Source: Rhynchonema sp. JSB1_4 (taxonomy: Eukaryota > Nematoda > Chromadorea > Monhysterida > Xyalidae). Taken from it: a stretch of DNA of 64,000 nt. The position numbers and the translations under genes are program-made. The notes under the pieces are model-generated. The model ran no database searches. It was given only the letters and a program-made list of their open reading frames with translations, and was not told the origin of the DNA. This document shows positions 1 to 9,602 of the stretch, in pieces. Every line of letters begins with the position of its first letter. The first letter of the stretch is position 1. Where the stretch lies: positions 1 to 64,000 of the forward strand of contig JASAMV010006835.1 in the NCBI GenBank assembly GCA_030248065.1, read 5' to 3'.

Positions 1-145
1 CTGACCAGGTCAGTGAATATCGTGTAACAATTTGTTATGGGGCAATGCAGATCCGGTGGACCGATTACATTGTTGCCATCGGCGTCAGAGTCAGACTGGT
101 CCGATTGCCTGGTTCCATCCCAAACATAAAACATCCTGATGACGC

Positions 146-884
146 TCAAACCTGCAGAATGAATCCAAAAATTGACGGAATCGCGAAAACGGCAGATACG
201 AACGCAACGATCAAGTACGGAATGAGGAAGCCGCGTTTCTGTTTCTCGAGACCACAGAGCAACAGAACGAACACAGCGAACTCCAACACGGCAACGGCGC
301 CGGTCAAGATCAGCAGTTTCTCTGCAAAAATCAATTAAAACACATGCGAGGCACATGTTTATGAAAACGTTTTCATTGCCAATTGCTCTGTTGTGTCACT
401 AACGGCTCGATTCGAATGCCAGACGATTCCAGTGCTGCACGTTTTCAAACGCCTCGATCTCGCGCCCACTCAACTGCGCCGTTTGATTGAGTTCCTACAA
501 AGATTCGGCGACTATGCGCATCTGGTGATCCCAGTCAGCCTTCAAGAGTGGGTAGAGGGTCAGGGTAACAGAAGTACCGATCACAAATTTCAAGTTGAGC
601 TTTTCGAAGCACGTATACATACGCAACCCAATGCCCCTCTTAAACCTCACCTGTTTTATCATGGCAAGATATTCGCCGACCATGTCGGTGAAGAAGAAAC
701 TACCGAACATAGACAGCAGGCCGACTGAGACACCGATTAACTGCAAATTCGTAGTGCATGTTGGATAGTAACAAAGCAAACAAACATTACCAACATGGAT
801 CCAGGCAATAATCTTAGCGCCAGTGACTACGTGGCACGAGTTACAGCAACATTTCCATTTAGGGTCATTTTCGTTGAACGCCAT
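146..884 (-). CDS. Multi-pass membrane protein, nematode four-helix family, partial
   Basis: Four exons join in frame: 884-795, 740-651, 494-404 and 321-146. The start at 884-882 was preferred over the upstream ATG at 911 because the typical basic/Cys N-terminus (KWKCCCNSCHVVTGAKI) follows it directly. Three or four hydrophobic segments are visible: IAWIH/LIGVSVGLLSMFGSFFF, then LLILTGAVAVLEFAVFVLLLCG, then FLIPYLIVAFVSAVFAIPSIFGF. The Cys cluster followed by a His-Val-x-T-G motif recalls the small four-helix (LAPTM/DUF7027-like) proteins common in nematodes; this assignment is from memory. Introns are 54 to 156 nt. The exon 1 donor was chosen by phase (GTTGGT), and a GTAATG donor 4 nt further on would break the frame. 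The last exon either stops at 148-146 or splices at CAG/GTTTGA (152) to exons beyond the left edge. Its role is unknown; it is probably an endosomal or plasma-membrane protein. Confidence 0.6.
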
Positions 885-911
885 GGTAGACGTTGGTCTT
901 TGCTGCTGCAT

Positions 912-2618
912 TTTCTACTTCGGTTTTCGGTATTTCTGAAATGTTTTTTACGGAACCATTTTGTGTTTTCTTGTAGGGTGTGTTGTGGCGCAGTCCTAAA
1001 GGAAACAATTCTCCGAAATCCCAAACATGCTGTTACTGACTATTAATTCAGTGATTGGTCAAACGCGAAAAACATCAAAACATCTCAAACTAAAAATTTA
1101 GTTAAAAATTATCTCCAGTGTTGCCATACTTTAGTATCCACTGGCATAAAGATAGCCCAATCTGATCTCCCAATCAGTCTGGTGGACCAAGAGAAGCAAA
1201 GAAGTAGTCAAAGCGATAAAGGAGCCCCAAACCAACCACACAAGGACCACAGCCCTCAAGCAGTCACAGCGGAAACAAACGTTATGCGAGCAAAGGGCGC
1301 AAAACGAAAGAGAACCATGACAGACTGGCACGGCTGAAATTTAGCCATTTGGCCGCTGTCGGGGAGCCGCGTGAGATTGAGATGGCGTGTGTTGACGAAT
1401 TTTGGGTTCCCATTCTTATGAATGAATTTCAGCGCTTTCCAGAGTAACCCAAATCTTTTGACGGAACCCAATTTGTTATTTTGGCCCACAGCGCTTCACT
1501 TGGTGTGCTTGCGCTTTGTGCGTTGCGTGTCGTGTCTTTCTTTGCTCATGCGCTTGTGTCGGCGACTCGGCGGTCAGAATGTTCTCGTTCTCTGGCTTTT
1601 GGATCGATAAACGGATGGTCCCTTCCATTTATGACAAACATGGTCATGGTCCTGTGCTATGTGGTGTGCCCTCATGAAAGTACTAACGTATTCCACGAAA
1701 ATAAGCTATAAATTGAGCGGTAATTTAAACGTTTTTGAACACTGTAGGTATGTTTGTTGCGTGAAAGACCAAGAATTTGGATCTCATTTTGCCTTGTTCA
1801 CAAAAACTGCAGGAAACTGGGCAAGCACGATTAGGCAAAATATTATTTCGGGTGGGTCACCTTTTGTTGGATAACTGAGCCCACAAAGGCCAGGAGGCAA
1901 TGCACACACGCATGTGCATTGTGTAAAAGCATCATACTTGTGGGCAAAGCGGCAGCAAAACCAGTTTCTTCCATGTAGCAGAAGTATACATATGCTGCAG
2001 AAGTATAGGCAATCCGCCAGCTCATGGCACTCAACACACACAGGCTGCATGCTGCATGACTGCCGTCAATGAATGCATCTGTTCTCTGCAGTTATCCCTT
2101 AAAACATCCCTAAATTTTGCAACAGTGCAGAAAAGTGTTATGTCAAGCAGCAAATAAAAACCGGATAAATTAAAAAGCGGTCATCAAAGTATGATACTCG
2201 CTCAAAGTGTACATTTTGTTTAGAAAATGGCGTGTGCTGCTGCATGCGCTGTGTGTATAAAAAGTGCCATGAGCCGATGGATTGCCCATATGTAAGCGCC
2301 ACAGACATGCACGTTTTTGCAACGTTTATTACACATGATGACCCCGCACTCCCCATTCAATAGGTATACGGAGGAGACTTCATACCCTAACCCCAACCTG
2401 GGGGAGGCCCTATCAAAAAGTCGAAACCGAAAGCTGCAATGGACGTGTTAAACAAATCGCCCGTTAGATGGACACGTTTTTAGCCCGCCGCTGATGTTTG
2501 TAGTTTATGCGCATTTACATCTTGCTCGTTTTATCATGCACATTATATTGACATTAAAATAATTTGCCTTCTAGAATAATTTGTCGATAAGCTAAATTTC
2601 GAATGCAAATCAAATGCA
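912..2618. other. Intergenic region between divergent genes
   Basis: No convincing coding exon was found here. The stretch separates the minus-strand membrane protein from the plus-strand scramblase, so both promoters should lie in it. A hydrophobic minus-strand reading frame at 1131-1260 is the only suggestive segment; it has no clear acceptor or partner exon. Confidence 0.5.
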
Positions 2619-4241
2619 ATGATTGCAGCACCACCGGTCACCACGCAACCGGGTTTGTTGGGTATCTTGAGAATTCTAACTAATGCAACCCTGACAAATC
2701 AAGGCAACACCACTAAAGTGCTGAAAAATGCTTCAGGTGCACCCAGCGCTCCACCGCCAGAATGGATGGAACCGCCCGCTCCCCAGCCTGACATACCGGC
2801 AGGATTGGAATACTTGTCGGTTTTGGATCAAATCTTGGTGAAACAAGTGCGTTTCATGATCTAAGACGTGACCTTCGATGATCTGTTATGGGATGAAGTC
2901 TGGGAGACACACATTTACCATCGCCTCCATAACTTTTCGATATCAAACCATTTAACCCACAATCACCGCTGGTGCACGGGGTACGTCTGTGGAACCATCA
3001 CCCCACGATTTCATCCTAAAAATTGGCCTGATCTTTCAAGAAAGTCGCATTGTTGGAAGCGTTCACCAACTGGGAAACCGAGAACAAGTATGCGCTAACG
3101 AACACAATGGGTCAACAATGTTACTGCGCGTTCGAGAAAAGCGATCCGTTGGTCAGGGTCAAGATGAAGGTGAGAAATTCCGCACAATTATTTCGGGCAT
3201 GTTATTTTTCCGGAATGGGTCACGAAACGATTTTTCGTCATTGCAGGAACATCGCGGATTCACGCTGCACTTGGTCGATAAGAACAGCCAGGTGTCAGTA
3301 TTGTCATTCTTACAAACTTCAGCGTTAATGCCAAAAACACAATCATATTATCTTCGCAGGAAGTCATGCGCGTGTTCCGCCCACTCAAAGAATGTTCGCA
3401 TTGTTGTTGGTGTGCAGGATGCATTGCCCACTGTCAGGATGAACTGTTCGTAGAAGCACCACCAGGTTCGTTATTATTAGTAATCACAGTATTGCTTTGG
3501 CGATCACATGTTTACGCTTTGTTCCGCTTGTTTACGCTTTGCATTAAGATACGCCAGTAAGCGATAGGGCAGCGTAATGGGAATGAACAAGTGTTCCCAT
3601 TATTTGTTTGTATGTCCACAGACATTTAAAAGGCAAACTACGCCAACACGAGCCCGATTTCGTAGGTGCAAAACGAATAGAAAGAGAAAATCCTCATGCT
3701 CCACGTAGCATTCTGCAGCGTGTAACAGTTCCCAAATCAGCAGCCACGTATGAATGTTTCACTAACCTGCCACCTCCGAAATCGGGCTCGTGTTGGCGTA
3801 TTGTGTTCGAACGCTAGTGCATGCTGGTGATGTCAGTGCTGCGTAAAGAAACAAGTGCGAATGACGCGTGTTTACGCAATCGCACTGCTATAGCGGAAAT
3901 GGGCGTAAATTTCGTATTTTTCCTGTTAACCTAACCTTGTTCGACATCAGCACAGATCGTGCAGTGGTTCTCAACATCATTTGTAGCTCAGGTATGACAT
4001 TTGCAAAGCATCCATCAAAACTCGTCTTGCCGTTTCAGGCACCACTATCGGCCGTGTCCTACAGCAAGGAGCGTGTTGCTCCGTTAATCTTGACATTCAA
4101 GACGTTGGTGGCAATTCAAAATTTTTCGTCGAGGGAACACCGTGTGGCTGCTGTGCGGACGTTGAGTTTCCGGTCAGCAGACAATTGGGAAGTGTGTTGG
4201 CGCACGGGGAATTGAGCGAATTTAACGAAAGCCAAGCCTAA
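2619..4241 (+). CDS. Phospholipid scramblase-like protein, C-terminus missing
   Basis: Five exons join in frame: 2619-2846, 3041-3169, 3247-3291, 3360-3465 and 4039-4241. The product has a Pro-rich head followed by family hallmarks in order: PAGLEYLSVLDQILVKQ, LLEAFTNWETENKYALTN with MGQQCYCAFEKSD, FTLHLVDKNSQ, EVMRVFRPL with a Cys-rich stretch and ELFVEAPPG, then TIGRVLQQGACCSVNLDI and FFVEGTPCGCCADVEFPV. Scramblases sit in membranes and are linked to Ca2+-dependent movement of phospholipids between leaflets. After EFPV the reading frame gives only about 20 unrelated residues and TAA. The usual Ca2+-binding stretch (D-A-D/T-D-x-F) and the C-terminal membrane helix were not found in any frame up to 6 kb. 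Exon 2 uses an AAG acceptor. The gene may be a truncated copy, or its last exon may be very divergent. The fourth intron contains a foldback element. Confidence 0.75.
3639..3800. mobile_element. Foldback (MITE-like) element, copy 1
   Basis: The 162-bp element lies in the fourth scramblase intron. Its left end TACGCCAACACGAGCCCGAT matches the reverse complement of the right end over about 30 bp, with one mismatch near position 25. TA stands at both ends, as in Tc1/mariner-type target duplications. A second copy with a similar interior lies at 20180-20359 in a kettin intron. No transposase is present, so it would be non-autonomous. Confidence 0.8.
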
Positions 4242-4939
4242 GCCGTAGGAGCAAAAATAAGACTTCTGCCCTTTTGGCTCTGCTCTCTCTTCGTGCCCAA
4301 ATTGATCTTGCTCAAACTATCTATATTTATTTCTATATATATTGATCTCAATTGCCACCAAGTCTGTTGCCCAAAACTTGTGCGAGAGAGCGGCACCAAG
4401 CTGGATCGTATGTTCCGCTGTTACATATGCAATGCAATTGGGCACAGGTAAAGGCAGTCTACTGGTATGCATTTCGCCACGTTGCACAGCACTGCAACCA
4501 ACTGGATAAATGCTCTGAATGGCCAAGCCATGAAAACCGCGTGTGGTCACAAATAAACTTCACGTAACACATGAAAGTGCTGCAGCATTTTGCTATCACT
4601 GACCACAGCTCCAGTGAGCCTTGTATTTCATTCTTCAACCTTGTATGCCTGCACTGGTGCCTCGTGATCAACAGGTGCAAAATCAAAATGGCGTAGTTCC
4701 AAAATCAGGAGCAATCAGCACGTCGTACACAGTAGTTCCCCTGTAACGAAATTATTAATGGTGGTGCTGAATTTTGGGGAGCAACAGGATCTTAACGCTG
4801 ATTACGTAACGCTGATCACACCTGAGAGCCGAAACCACACCCTTGATGGGTGTCGAAACGATTGTTCAGTGATTCCACCTTGGTTTATTGTATCAGCGAG
4901 CCTACGCGGGGAAACAAACACTGAACACGGCAGTTTGCA
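4242..4939. other. Intergenic, nothing recognised
   Basis: This stretch was read in all frames for the missing scramblase C-terminus (a Pro-x-Asp-Leu-Asp-Val-x-x-Lys type motif followed by a hydrophobic helix). None was found, and no other coding signal stands out. Confidence 0.5.
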
Positions 4940-5158
4940 CTAGATCGAACCTGCAGCGTAAAGGACACGCAGCCAGATGAAGATTGCCATTAATTTATGC
5001 GCTTTGGTGTTTAGATCGGGCGATTCGAGCACAATGCGCACGTAGCAGATAGTGCCAGCTGTTGCAATCAAGTAGCCCACAACCCGTTCGATGATGTAAC
5101 GCCAGCACGGCCATGCCATCAGCAATACGCTATCATTGAGCACATTTGAGTTGTTCAT
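4940..5158 (-). CDS. Possible first exon of a small membrane protein
   Basis: The open frame encodes 72 residues with two or three hydrophobic stretches (YIIERVVGYLIATAGTICYV and LMAIFIWLRVLYAAG). It has ordinary codon choice. A possible GTTCGA donor follows GCTGCAG near the 3' end, so the frame may be the first exon of a longer gene. No downstream minus-strand exon could be joined with confidence, because the region to its left is occupied by the scramblase on the other strand. No family was recognised. Confidence 0.35.
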   Translation of the reverse strand: MNNSNVLNDSVLLMAWPCWRYIIERVVGYLIATAGTICYVRIVLESPDLNTKAHKLMAIFIWLRVLYAAGSI

Positions 5159-6061
5159 TTTGATTGTTGCAAATACATATGGAGCTGTAATGGAATGGAT
5201 GTTCAGGTCACGAACTGAATAGAGGTGTTTGGAAAGAGCGGCCGCCTATACACCAAGGAGGTGCTTTTTCGGGTGGTGTAGGTCTAAAATCATAAACCTG
5301 TCCAAGAGAATCAGTCCTGTACGTAATCAGTTCTTATGTTGGCCAGGCGTCAGTTTGGGATAGTTAGAGCTTCACAGACAGCTAAGCGTGTTGTTGTCGA
5401 CCAGTGCTGATAGAAAAAATAGAAAAACCATGCATAGGCTTAAACAAGGTCATCAACGGCCGGATCGATCTGAAATTGTGATATCGATTGTTACATACAT
5501 TTTTTCTGTAGTCGATTGTTTTATGCACGTACATAATCGGGTTCCCACAAACACAAGAAACACTGTTCTGTCGCAGTAATTGCTGCTGGTCATTATGACA
5601 CGCTGGGACAGCGTATTACCACTGTAAGATTAGCCCAGAACTCATTACCGTACCTTAGTGCCCAAAGACAAACCCTGCAAAGGAAACTGTCGTGTCTCTG
5701 CTGGAGCTGAGAAACAGGTGATGATTCTCAGGGTTGTTATAGCCCTATATTTGGTTACATTTGTCTGATCGCTGTGCGGCCCACGCTAAGTTGCTGCTGG
5801 TAAGCCGACACCGGGTAGTACGTGGTTCATCGGGTTTGGAATTGCTGTTTATGCTAACGCTGGCCTGAGCCTGAATACAAGGCTAACACTGGACGTCGCA
5901 GGATGCATCGAACAATATTCTCAGCACAGCATAATTTTGTGCATTTCTGTCACAGCATTGACAAATAGCCCGACTATGTTTATGTGCCCAATATAGAAAT
6001 GAGATCAAGATCAACTTAGCGTCAGAATATTCCAGCCACAAAGGTTGTACAGTAAGTGGCG

Positions 6062-6175
6062 TCCGAACGAGATCTCGATCTCGATCTCGAAAGTAAAAAT
6101 GTTTGAAATATCGATCTCGTCCCGATCTCGAAAAAAATGATTCGAGATCTCGATAAGCAAGTTTCGAGATCAAAA
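6062..6175. repeat. GATCTCG-rich degenerate repeat
   Basis: Repeated GATCTCG/CGAGATC words fill this stretch in both orientations and give many short self-complementary pairs. The stretch is 3' of the 665-codon minus-strand ORF. It explains the Arg/Asp-rich translation of the overlapping minus-strand frame, which is therefore not called as a gene. Confidence 0.7.
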
Positions 6176-6299
6176 TGGACGGTTTTGGGCTTAAGCTTAA
6201 GTTAATATCTTTCAAACTTCTAACATTATCGCACCCAAGCATAAGGTCATGATCAATTGAGCAGCCATAAATTGTCTCAAGAAGTTTCTTTCGACTGGA

Positions 6300-8297
6300 T
6301 CATACATAAGTGGTGCGGGTTCCGTGCTGTTCGGCGTTCAAAGAACCACCACGCGTAACAGCTGTTACTATCCTTCCGTCGGGTCTAGACGACAGAACGA
6401 GTTCCACCGGAATAGACATTATCGACGGGCGTTTCACATCCCCTTCGAAATGACCCAATCGGAGATTGTAGTCAGCCATCCTCAACTCTCCCTCCGGTTC
6501 GAAGTATACACACTTCACGATCGGTTCGTACAGTACGTCGTACTCACGTTTCTGTTTAGTTTGGTTGGGACCTCCAGTAGCACTTTCAGGCGTGCCACAG
6601 CCTGTTTCATCCTGTTGGCTGCTCATACACTCTTCAACTGAGGCACCATGCCACAGGGATTGCGTCTTTCCGACTGGCACTATACGCATCGACACACTGA
6701 CGGTGTGCGACTGCACTGGGTAGTCCAGTTCGGGTAGGTCGGAGTACCGTGTGCGTTCCCTGAGCGCATCCTCAAGCACATTCGGCATGGACAACATCGG
6801 GTCCTTATTCCGACACATATCGTTGTATAATCCACAAGTCACGGGTTCGGAACCCTCTTGCAGTGGCATGCCCGGACTGTGGCGGTCTCCATATGGTAGC
6901 ACTCGTATCGGCACTCGGTTATCGAGTATCGCGCCCCACAGGTCAAACAATTGACGCGTCTTGGCGGATCTCGGATCTCGTGCGCTCTCGATCTCACACA
7001 ATCCGCGAACCTCGGCGAGACACCGGTTGTCAAACTCGCACAAAGGCTCATACGTCAGCGATATCACGTTCAAATATTCCGAAATCCTGGATGCAAGCAA
7101 TCTATCGTGGGGTAGCTCTCCCGCATACAACCATTTCAACAGATGGTCACTGTATCGGTGCGTGGTGAACACAATGTCAACCACTTCTTCATGCAACTGC
7201 CACGGTTCAGCGAACCTGGGTGCATTCAACCAGTCCTCTTGCCACGATACCTCAAGTATCTGGTCTTCATCGAGCTCCTCCTGCGAGTACAGATCGAGCA
7301 CGTTCTCCCTGGTCGATTCTGACTCAGACTGATATCTCTCACGAACGCGTGTGGGTCCGGAATCTGTATCCGAACTCACGTATCGGTCCTGTCGCGCCTG
7401 TTGCGCTCGTCCGGCTTCCTGCCCTTGCGACACTCGTCCAGTGTCCTGCCCTTTCACCTCCGGCTTTGTGGCCGCATAACTTTCATACGCCTTATGCGCC
7501 CTCTCCTCTTCCTGACCCTCCGGTCCCTCCTTCGCGTGGGCTCCCTGCCCTTCCTTCACACGGGCTTTCTGCCCCTTCGTTGTACGATCCTGTCTCTCCT
7601 CCACTCGGACTCCATGTCCCTTCTCCGCACGGATCTCCTGCGCCCTGCGCGCCCGTGCTTCCTTCAACCATTCATCGTACAACACCTGCGCCCGCAGCGC
7701 CTGTTGAGCACTCAATAGCTCCGTTTGACCTGACCTAGCATGGAACTCCTGCGCTGCCTGCGCTTGCCCAGCTCTAATGTCCGGTCGATTCACCCTCCTA
7801 CTCTCCTGTTGAGCATCAGCTAGCCCAGCCCGCACGGACCTAGCGTGGAACTCCTGCGCTGCCTGCGCCTGTCCAGCTTTCGTGTCCGGTCGGTACACGT
7901 GCCTAGCTGATTGGTTTGGACGACCACAGTTGTGGTCCCCTGACTGATCGACACCCGCGCTACAGCGGTCTTCGAACTGACTGACTTTCGCATCCGACCT
8001 CCGGTCTTTCAGATGACGGTCGATGCACCCCGAAAACCCAAAAGCATGGTTCTCGATAAACGAAACATCACTGTCAGTCTCCTCATCATCCCAGAATTTC
8101 CACTCGGTCCCTCCGCGACCGATGGACAACACTGACTCGCCCGACTGACCTATCCATCCGCCTGTCTGTTCTCCCTGCCTCGGCGGACTGCTGCGGTCAT
8201 CGGCGGTTCTCGTCCGGAAACTGGCATCCGGCATTGCCTTGTTCGACCGGGAATTGACGTCCGGCACCTGATTGTTCTTCCGGGAATTGACGTGCAC
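6300..8297 (-). CDS. Intronless ORF of 665 codons, function unknown
   Basis: This long uninterrupted frame contrasts with the exon-rich genes around it. The N-terminal third is polar and contains an internal duplication: AGQAQAAQEFHARS occurs twice, about 40 residues apart, each preceded by RPD. The middle is a long Arg/Glu/Gln/Lys-rich, probably helical or disordered region. The C-terminal half looks globular and acidic, for example around EVSWQEDWLNAPRFAEPW and LLKWLYAGELPHDRLLASRI. There is no signal peptide, membrane helix, zinc knuckle, protease, reverse transcriptase or integrase motif. The lack of introns, the adjacent decayed fragments and the nearby repeats make a gag-like protein of a retroelement possible, but a lineage-specific gene is equally open. 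Start codons further in (for example the Met in KAMPDAS) are possible. Confidence 0.55.
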   Translation of the reverse strand: MHVNSRKNNQVPDVNSRSNKAMPDASFRTRTADDRSSPPRQGEQTGGWIGQSGESVLSIGRGGTEWKFWDDEETDSDVSFIENHAFGFSGCIDRHLKDRRSDAKVSQFEDRCSAGVDQSGDHNCGRPNQSARHVYRPDTKAGQAQAAQEFHARSVRAGLADAQQESRRVNRPDIRAGQAQAAQEFHARSGQTELLSAQQALRAQVLYDEWLKEARARRAQEIRAEKGHGVRVEERQDRTTKGQKARVKEGQGAHAKEGPEGQEEERAHKAYESYAATKPEVKGQDTGRVSQGQEAGRAQQARQDRYVSSDTDSGPTRVRERYQSESESTRENVLDLYSQEELDEDQILEVSWQEDWLNAPRFAEPWQLHEEVVDIVFTTHRYSDHLLKWLYAGELPHDRLLASRISEYLNVISLTYEPLCEFDNRCLAEVRGLCEIESARDPRSAKTRQLFDLWGAILDNRVPIRVLPYGDRHSPGMPLQEGSEPVTCGLYNDMCRNKDPMLSMPNVLEDALRERTRYSDLPELDYPVQSHTVSVSMRIVPVGKTQSLWHGASVEECMSSQQDETGCGTPESATGGPNQTKQKREYDVLYEPIVKCVYFEPEGELRMADYNLRLGHFEGDVKRPSIMSIPVELVLSSRPDGRIVTAVTRGGSLNAEQHGTRTTYV

Positions 8298-8331
8298 GCA
8301 TTGGCTTGGTCGAGTTCGTTCTAACGTTCCA

Positions 8332-8840
8332 CTAGCAAGGGTTTTGTGAGTGTGTGGTGCGTGGTTGCATGAAGGTGGCGACCGCTTTGATGGTTGCTTT
8401 GCCAGTCTTGACTAGAGACAAGGGCGTGGGGGCATGCCCTTCAGGCCGATCGGTGGGTGTACCTTGTACACCACATCGAGTTGCCCAGTCGATCCTGCCG
8501 GTGTTCATATGCTTGTCGAAGTCGGACAATCGCATTTTCGGCAAGCCCAACGCCCGGACCTTTAACTGATGCCGTGTTTTGCGGAATCGCGTGCCCGTTC
8601 GCTTGTGTCCGACAACAGCTCGGATCGCGACATCTTCGTGCGAGCACAGACCTCACATGGCACTATGCCGCTCACAATCGAGCCGGCCAGGAACGCGTCA
8701 TTCCATCTATGAGGTTGTCCATCTCGTCTTGTAGGGCGCGTACTGACAGAGCAGAGCACTTTTTCCGAACACTGAAACATTTTTTAACTTCGTCAAAGTG
8801 CTCACCAATAAGTGCTGCTACCCTCTCTATACGCGTCATG
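8332..8840 (-). pseudogene. Short decayed ORF fragments upstream of the 665-codon ORF
   Basis: Three overlapping minus-strand frames in succession show protein-like composition. One starts near 8840 with MTRIERVAALIGEHFDEVKK and ends after about 55 codons. A second contains the segment CARTKMSRSELLSDTSERAR. A third contains KMRLSDFDKHMNTGRIDWATR and ends at 8332. The frames shift between them, which suggests a broken protein or unrecognised short introns. No domain was recognised. Proximity and strand suggest they belonged to the same element as the 665-codon ORF. Confidence 0.3.
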
Positions 8841-9019
8841 CTCTTAAATACCTTTCCGATTTGTGACCGTGTCCTTTAGAAGCGTCCGTTTTCCAGCCTC
8901 CTGGATGCGGCATTGGGCCTGAGGAACGATCAAACCACTGTTTCTGCAGGTCAGGCTGTTTCGATCACGTTTTTCGAAGTGGGTGGTGTTGAAAGTTATT
9001 ATATTTTTGAAGCTCAAGC

Positions 9020-9290
9020 TTCTACAACACGTCCAGTGTACTTTCTGACTTTGATTTTTTTTAATTCTTCAGTCTTGTTCTTTGTTGATGTTTGTTGTTT
9101 GGAAGTCTTGCGCAAAACTTCTACAACACGTCAAGTGTCCTTTCTGACTTTGATTTTTTTAAATTTTTCGGACTTTGTCCTTTTTTGATTTTCGTTGTTT
9201 GAAAAGTTCTGTGCCTACAACAGGTCAGGTGTCCTTTCTGACTTTGATTTTTTTAAACTTCAAACTTGATTTTGTTTTTTCCACACAGGC
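9020..9290. repeat. Tandem repeat, about 95-bp unit, three copies
   Basis: Copies start near 9021, 9120 and 9214. Each begins with CTACAACACGTC-like sequence followed by TCCTTTCTGACTTTGATTTT and a T-rich tail. A fourth, strongly diverged start may lie near 9290. The short open frames through this stretch are repeat translations and are not genes. Confidence 0.8.
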
Positions 9291-9531
9291 TGCTGCAGCA
9301 CGTGCACTGTGCTTTTCCACTTGGTCAAGTTTGGATAGCGTGTTGCTCGAGATTCCTGACAATTCCAATTGATGTGCTGACTTGAAATAAAATTGTTAAT
9401 CTTTTGGATCATGTTACAGTGATGTTACACCCCGCTATATATGTAGTGCTGCAGCACAGCTCCCCATACTATGGCTGGTAGACCACAAGGTTTGAAGCCG
9501 AGTTTAGCCCGCTGGAAATGTTGGGTCTGGT

Positions 9532-9602
9532 ACCTACGTAGCTGAATTGGTAGAGCGCTTGACTCACAGTGCGTTGTGCATTGTGTTCGAATCCCCTCAG
9601 AT
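9532..9602 (+). ncRNA. tRNA-like sequence (tRNA pseudogene or SINE head)
   Basis: An A-box-like TAGCTGAATTGG at 9539-9550 and a B-box-like TGTTCGAATCCC at 9584-9595 are spaced as in a tRNA gene. The anticodon stem and acceptor stem do not pair, so this is unlikely to be a working tRNA. A tRNA-derived short interspersed element or a pseudogene is more likely. Confidence 0.4.

Noticed and set aside
1131..1331. Hydrophobic minus-strand frame that could be a membrane-protein exon
   Set aside because: One helix-like stretch is visible, but no acceptor, partner exon or family match could be found, so it is not called as a gene.
5883..6242. Minus-strand frame of 119 codons rich in Arg and Asp
   Set aside because: It is produced by the GATCTCG repeat and has no protein-like composition outside the repeat.
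7220..7738. Plus-strand Pro/Ser-rich frame of 172 codons
   Set aside because: It is the complement of the 665-codon minus-strand ORF and only reflects its Arg/Gln/Glu codons.
9532..9602. Functional tRNA gene
   Set aside because: A and B boxes are present, but the anticodon and acceptor stems do not pair. It was kept only as a tRNA-like sequence.
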